Shown piece by piece: positions 45,144 through 48,160 of a stretch of 48,160 nucleotides of DNA. The translations under genes were made by a program, and so were the position numbers. Position 1 is the stretch's first letter. Each line of letters begins with the position of its first letter. The notes under the pieces were generated by a model that was given only the letters and a program-made list of their open reading frames with translations, was not told the origin of the DNA and ran no database searches. Location of the stretch: contig JBBHKE010002445.1 in assembly GCA_037447655.1 (NCBI GenBank), positions 165,442-213,601 of the forward strand, read 5' to 3'. The stretch comes from Zygnema cylindricum (Eukaryota > Streptophyta > Zygnematophyceae > Zygnematales > Zygnemataceae).

Positions 45144-45820
45144 AAAAATTACAAAGATAACAAACTAATCCACTAATGGATACGCCCTATACGAGGTGCA
45201 ACAAATGCCAAACCATACCACATCACGATGGCCATATCTAGTCAAAAGGTCGCTTTTACCAAAACCTCTACCTTGCAAACGAGTGGGCAAGGCCAAAGGG
45301 CCAGATCTATAAAGGCAGAAAATTGCTAAACAAGCACCCGGAGGTGCAGATTTAAAGCTCCACAGGCAGAAAATAGTTCTATCCAAGGCCACCAACGGCC
45401 AAATCTAACAATAAAATTCCACGTTTAACAGACAACAAGAAAAACACAAGGCCACTCACGGCCAAATGGCCAGTATGGAAAGCGTGGACAATGCAAATGC
45501 TCAATACAATTAGGACCAGGTGGACCCAATCCACTCACGTACCCTTCAAACGATAAATATCTATCCTAACACGCGCCTGTATAAAATTCTATGGACTCCA
45601 TTGCCACACAGAATTCGTAGATCCAAAGAAGCTAATCTAGATAGTGCCAACTCCAAATTCATATAAACCCAAATGATTGACCCCTTGACAATCAAAACCC
45701 CATTATAGCTTCACCCTTGTGAAATAAGACTTTTTGTGTGCTCAGTTCCACCACATAATGCAAAGTTAGAATATGCGTTTTGGATAACATTCCCCACTTT
45801 GACTTTCCCTTAGAAATGCA
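45144..45820. other. Upstream flank of the Gypsy gag, possible 5' LTR
   Basis: The 5' LTR of the Gypsy element is expected here, but I find no primer-binding site on the pattern TGGTATCAGAG and no matching terminal pair. The stretch 45250-45470 repeats aaggccac(c/t)(a/c)acggcca, a small local duplication. Confidence 0.4.
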
Positions 45821-45826
45821 GCCACC

Positions 45827-47310
45827 CTGGCAGGTAAGCACTCTGACCGACTACACCCTTGTGTAGCCTAGACTCCCTTGAGTCTGCAGCAAAAAGAATA
45901 ACTGAAAATGGTCAAGTAAATTTATAATTATGGCTGGCCAAAGTTTGCCTTTTATACAAGATGCTATCTAGGAGAGGGGACTACCTACCAAAAAAATTCT
46001 AAGTCCTGAAACCTACTCACAATCCCATTAGACCAATCAAATTGCAGCACACTATATAATGTACATAGAAAGTACGATAGCCGCCGTACTTTATGTACGG
46101 AAATATTTGACACCACTCCAGGCATGCCACGTGGCAAAAACGTCGTCGCCGTTTTGTCACTTTCTTCTCCGGTATCCAAAAAGATGATGCCACGTGTCAA
46201 TTTGACTTGGCGAATGGATCTTTGTTGATCGTTGAATTTCAATGGTCGTCATTCCGTGTTGACCGTTGAAATTATGGTCAACATAGAACTAGTTAGGGTA
46301 CGGACCAAAATCATAAATGTACCGTACAGAAAGTACAGGTGCCGGAGTACCTTCTGTACAGTCCATGTACGACAGTGCCATTATGTGACATGTGTCATAT
46401 TCGGACTCGTCATCTCGCGTTCCGGAGATTTCGCAGTCCTGTAAGAACATGCCATGTGTCATCCGGAGTGGCGGTGCCCAAAAATGCCACGTCGCCTACT
46501 CCGAAATCCCGGCTTGCACCACGGCCGTCGATTCAAATCCAAATTGTATCTGGGCCGTCGAAACAAATGTCAGTACCATTTTTTTTGCAACTAGTTTTAT
46601 GTTCTAAATGTTGTTCACCTAGTTTAATGAAAAATTCTACGTATGATTGTATATATATATATATATATCTATCAAGCCCTATACACCTTAATGAAACTCT
46701 GAGACCTCCATAAGTCCTCAGAGTGGACAGCTTCCAAGAAGCCTCTAAGATAATCCTGACCCCTTTGTGTTTCAACAAAAATAACTGCCACCCTGGCAGA
46801 CAAAAACTCTGACCACCTACACCTCTGTGAAGGCAAGACTCCCCTGAGTCGATAGCAAAAAGAATCTATGAATTTGCTCCACAGAGCAGTAAGTTATGGA
46901 GGGTCAAAGTTGACCTTTTGTACAGAAGCTCTCTGGGAGAGAGGGTCCTATCTCCTAATATAGAGGGTCAAAGTTAACCTTTTGTACAGAAGCTCTCTGG
47001 GAGAGAGGGTCCTATCTCCTAATATTTCTAAGTCCTATCTCTCTCACAGACTCTATCTACTGATGTACGGAACCAATCAAAATACAGTTTCGTACGCAAA
47101 AGTACAGCTGCCGGTGTACTTTATGTACGAACATTGTACGACATGGCCCAAATGTCGACACATGTCATATCCGGATTCGGTGCCATGATCTTCGAAGATT
47201 CCATGATCCAATGTAATTGCGCCACGCGTCATCCGATGTGGCGATGGCCACAAACCGCCGAAATCTTCTTCCGCGATCTCGGCGCTAATTCCGGCCGTCC
47301 GATTAGAATC
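45827..47310. repeat. Two diverged copies of a 0.5-0.7 kb repeat
   Basis: Block 1 (45827-46560) and block 2 (46780-47310) share gccaccctggca, ctctgacc..ctacacc, gactccc(c/t)tgagtc, agcaaaaagaat, gtactttatgtacg and catgtgtcatat in the same order. They may be old LTR copies or part of the Copia LTR region. In block 2 a 64-bp unit starting gagggtcaaagtt is tandemly doubled (46899-47026). Confidence 0.6.
46644..46668. repeat. (ta)n microsatellite
   Basis: Short ta dinucleotide run between the two repeat blocks. Confidence 0.85.
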
Positions 47311-47803
47311 TAATTTAATCGTAGCTGTAATAAATACATGAGCGGTATTCGTTTCACTTACGAAATTAATGCGCGGTATGGATTTCGTGCATGTACCATA
47401 TTCCGTACTTATACATTAACGGATCTATGAATACCGTTCACAGTTACAGTTAAATGATTTAACCTACGTATTAATGTTTAAATAAATATCGTACTATATA
47501 ATCGGTAACACTACTGCTAGACTTAACGGCTAAGGCTACCGGCTATTCATGGTTGCCGGCTAGCAGGTACCAGGATCAAATCCTGTGGCCGGTATATACC
47601 TTTTAGTAAATAATCCCTTAACTAGTATAAATTTCTCGTAAACCGCAGGATATCCTAGGTAGCCATGGCTCTAGCTTCCTCTCCAATTTCTCAGTGACTG
47701 CGACAAGTTTGAGAGTTGGAGAGAGAAGTTAGAGGTAGACTGTCTCGGCTTCTTTAATTCTATTCAGGCCTAGAAAATACTTTAAAAACCATTAGTTTCT
47801 ACA
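47311..47803 (-). repeat. 3' LTR of a Ty1/Copia element (5' boundary only)
   Basis: On the minus strand the LTR starts TGTAGAAACTAATGG at 47803, directly after the polypurine tract. The far end is not defined and may lie further left. The part 47536-47594 contains hairpins and a short tRNA-like segment. Confidence 0.55.
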
Positions 47804-47813
47804 CTCCCCTTAT
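47804..47813 (-). promoter_or_regulatory. Polypurine tract of the Copia element
   Basis: The minus strand reads ATAAGGGGAG immediately before TGTAGAAAC. Such tracts prime plus-strand DNA synthesis next to the 3' LTR. AAGGGGAGTGT-type junctions are typical of Copia elements. Confidence 0.8.
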
Positions 47814-47816
47814 TTT

Positions 47817-48160
47817 CTAGTCAATCTTTAATTTCAGACCACACTTCTCCCTGCAAAAAATTAGCTTAGGGGAAGGCACATGTTTGGTCATCATATTTGC
47901 TACCATCTCACTATCTGGTCCGTACTCTAAACTGATTATTTTGTTTTCTACTTTCTCTCTAACAAAGCTGAGTCTGATGTCCATGTGTTTGGCTTTAAAA
48001 TGATGGTTAGGATTGGCAGAAATAGCGATTGCTGCCTGATTATCACAAAATATTTTCTGCACACCACTCTTGAGGTGACCAAGCTCACCAAGCAAAGACT
48101 TGACCCACATCAATTCTTTTACAGCAGAGCAAGAGGCCATATACTCAGCCTCCATGGTGG
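47817..48160 (-). CDS. Ty1/Copia pol, RNase H C-terminal part (partial)
   Basis: 112 codons are open up to the window edge; the Met in EAEYMASC context is internal to pol, not a start. Motifs are EAEYMA, KELMWVKSLL, IFCDNQAAI (catalytic Asp), HHFKAKHMDIRLSFVRE and VANMMTKHV, the exact series that ends Copia Pol. RNase H removes the RNA strand after reverse transcription. The reading frame is intact here, its stop is followed at once by the polypurine tract and LTR, and most expected residues are conserved, so this may be one of the youngest elements in the window. Confidence 0.92.
   Translation of the reverse strand, partial: TMEAEYMASCSAVKELMWVKSLLGELGHLKSGVQKIFCDNQAAIAISANPNHHFKAKHMDIRLSFVREKVENKIISLEYGPDSEMVANMMTKHVPSPKLIFCREKCGLKLKID

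Overview
The window is nuclear DNA of a photosynthetic eukaryote of the plant lineage. The evidence is spliced genes with GT..AG introns, a violaxanthin de-epoxidase-related (VDR) gene, a large nuclear-type PHD/RING-CH protein, and Ty3/Gypsy, Ty1/Copia and LINE retroelements. The very repeat-rich, microsatellite-laden sequence would suit a large-genome charophyte such as Chara, or a bryophyte or lycophyte. That choice is an inference; the sequence alone does not fix the species. I see no rRNA, no intact tRNA, no CRISPR array and no bacterial gene.

Layout. 1-1233: 5' end of a minus-strand Gypsy element (gag, primer-binding site, LTR). 1234-13053: gene-poor repeat land with a hAT-type MITE (2647-3097), a 31-bp degenerate minisatellite of about 1.5 kb, purine/pyrimidine tracts, a 3.2-kb long-inverted-repeat element, a 61-bp triplet array, and a hAT MITE with a second, TA-targeting MITE nested in its end. 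13054-16471 and 21074-23984: two near-identical direct copies of one repeat block, one with and one without an inserted MITE. Between them lies the minus-strand VDR gene (17311-21070). Its introns are filled with CT-rich (sense strand) tracts and tandem copies of exon starts, and its 5' end stops at the edge of the second block. 25043-32358: a six-exon plus-strand gene for a predicted protein of about 1833 residues with a PHD finger, a RING-CH finger, a long acidic middle and an RG/RS/ER-rich tail. 33600-37700: two minus-strand LINE remnants with a hAT-type MITE between them. 38005-45143: a decayed minus-strand Gypsy element whose integrase tail runs into a PHD finger. 45800-48160: diverged repeat blocks, then the 3' LTR and RNase H end of a minus-strand Copia element that leaves the window.

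Only two host genes are supported: VDR, probably plastid-targeted and related to the xanthophyll cycle, and the PHD/RING-CH gene, probably a nuclear chromatin or RNA factor. They face away from each other across about 4 kb that consists mostly of the duplicated block. The rest is mobile or simple-repeat DNA. The most notable signals are the exon-start arrays in VDR, the filled/empty-site MITE pair, the MITE family whose subterminal palindrome co-varies, and the PHD finger on the Gypsy integrase.
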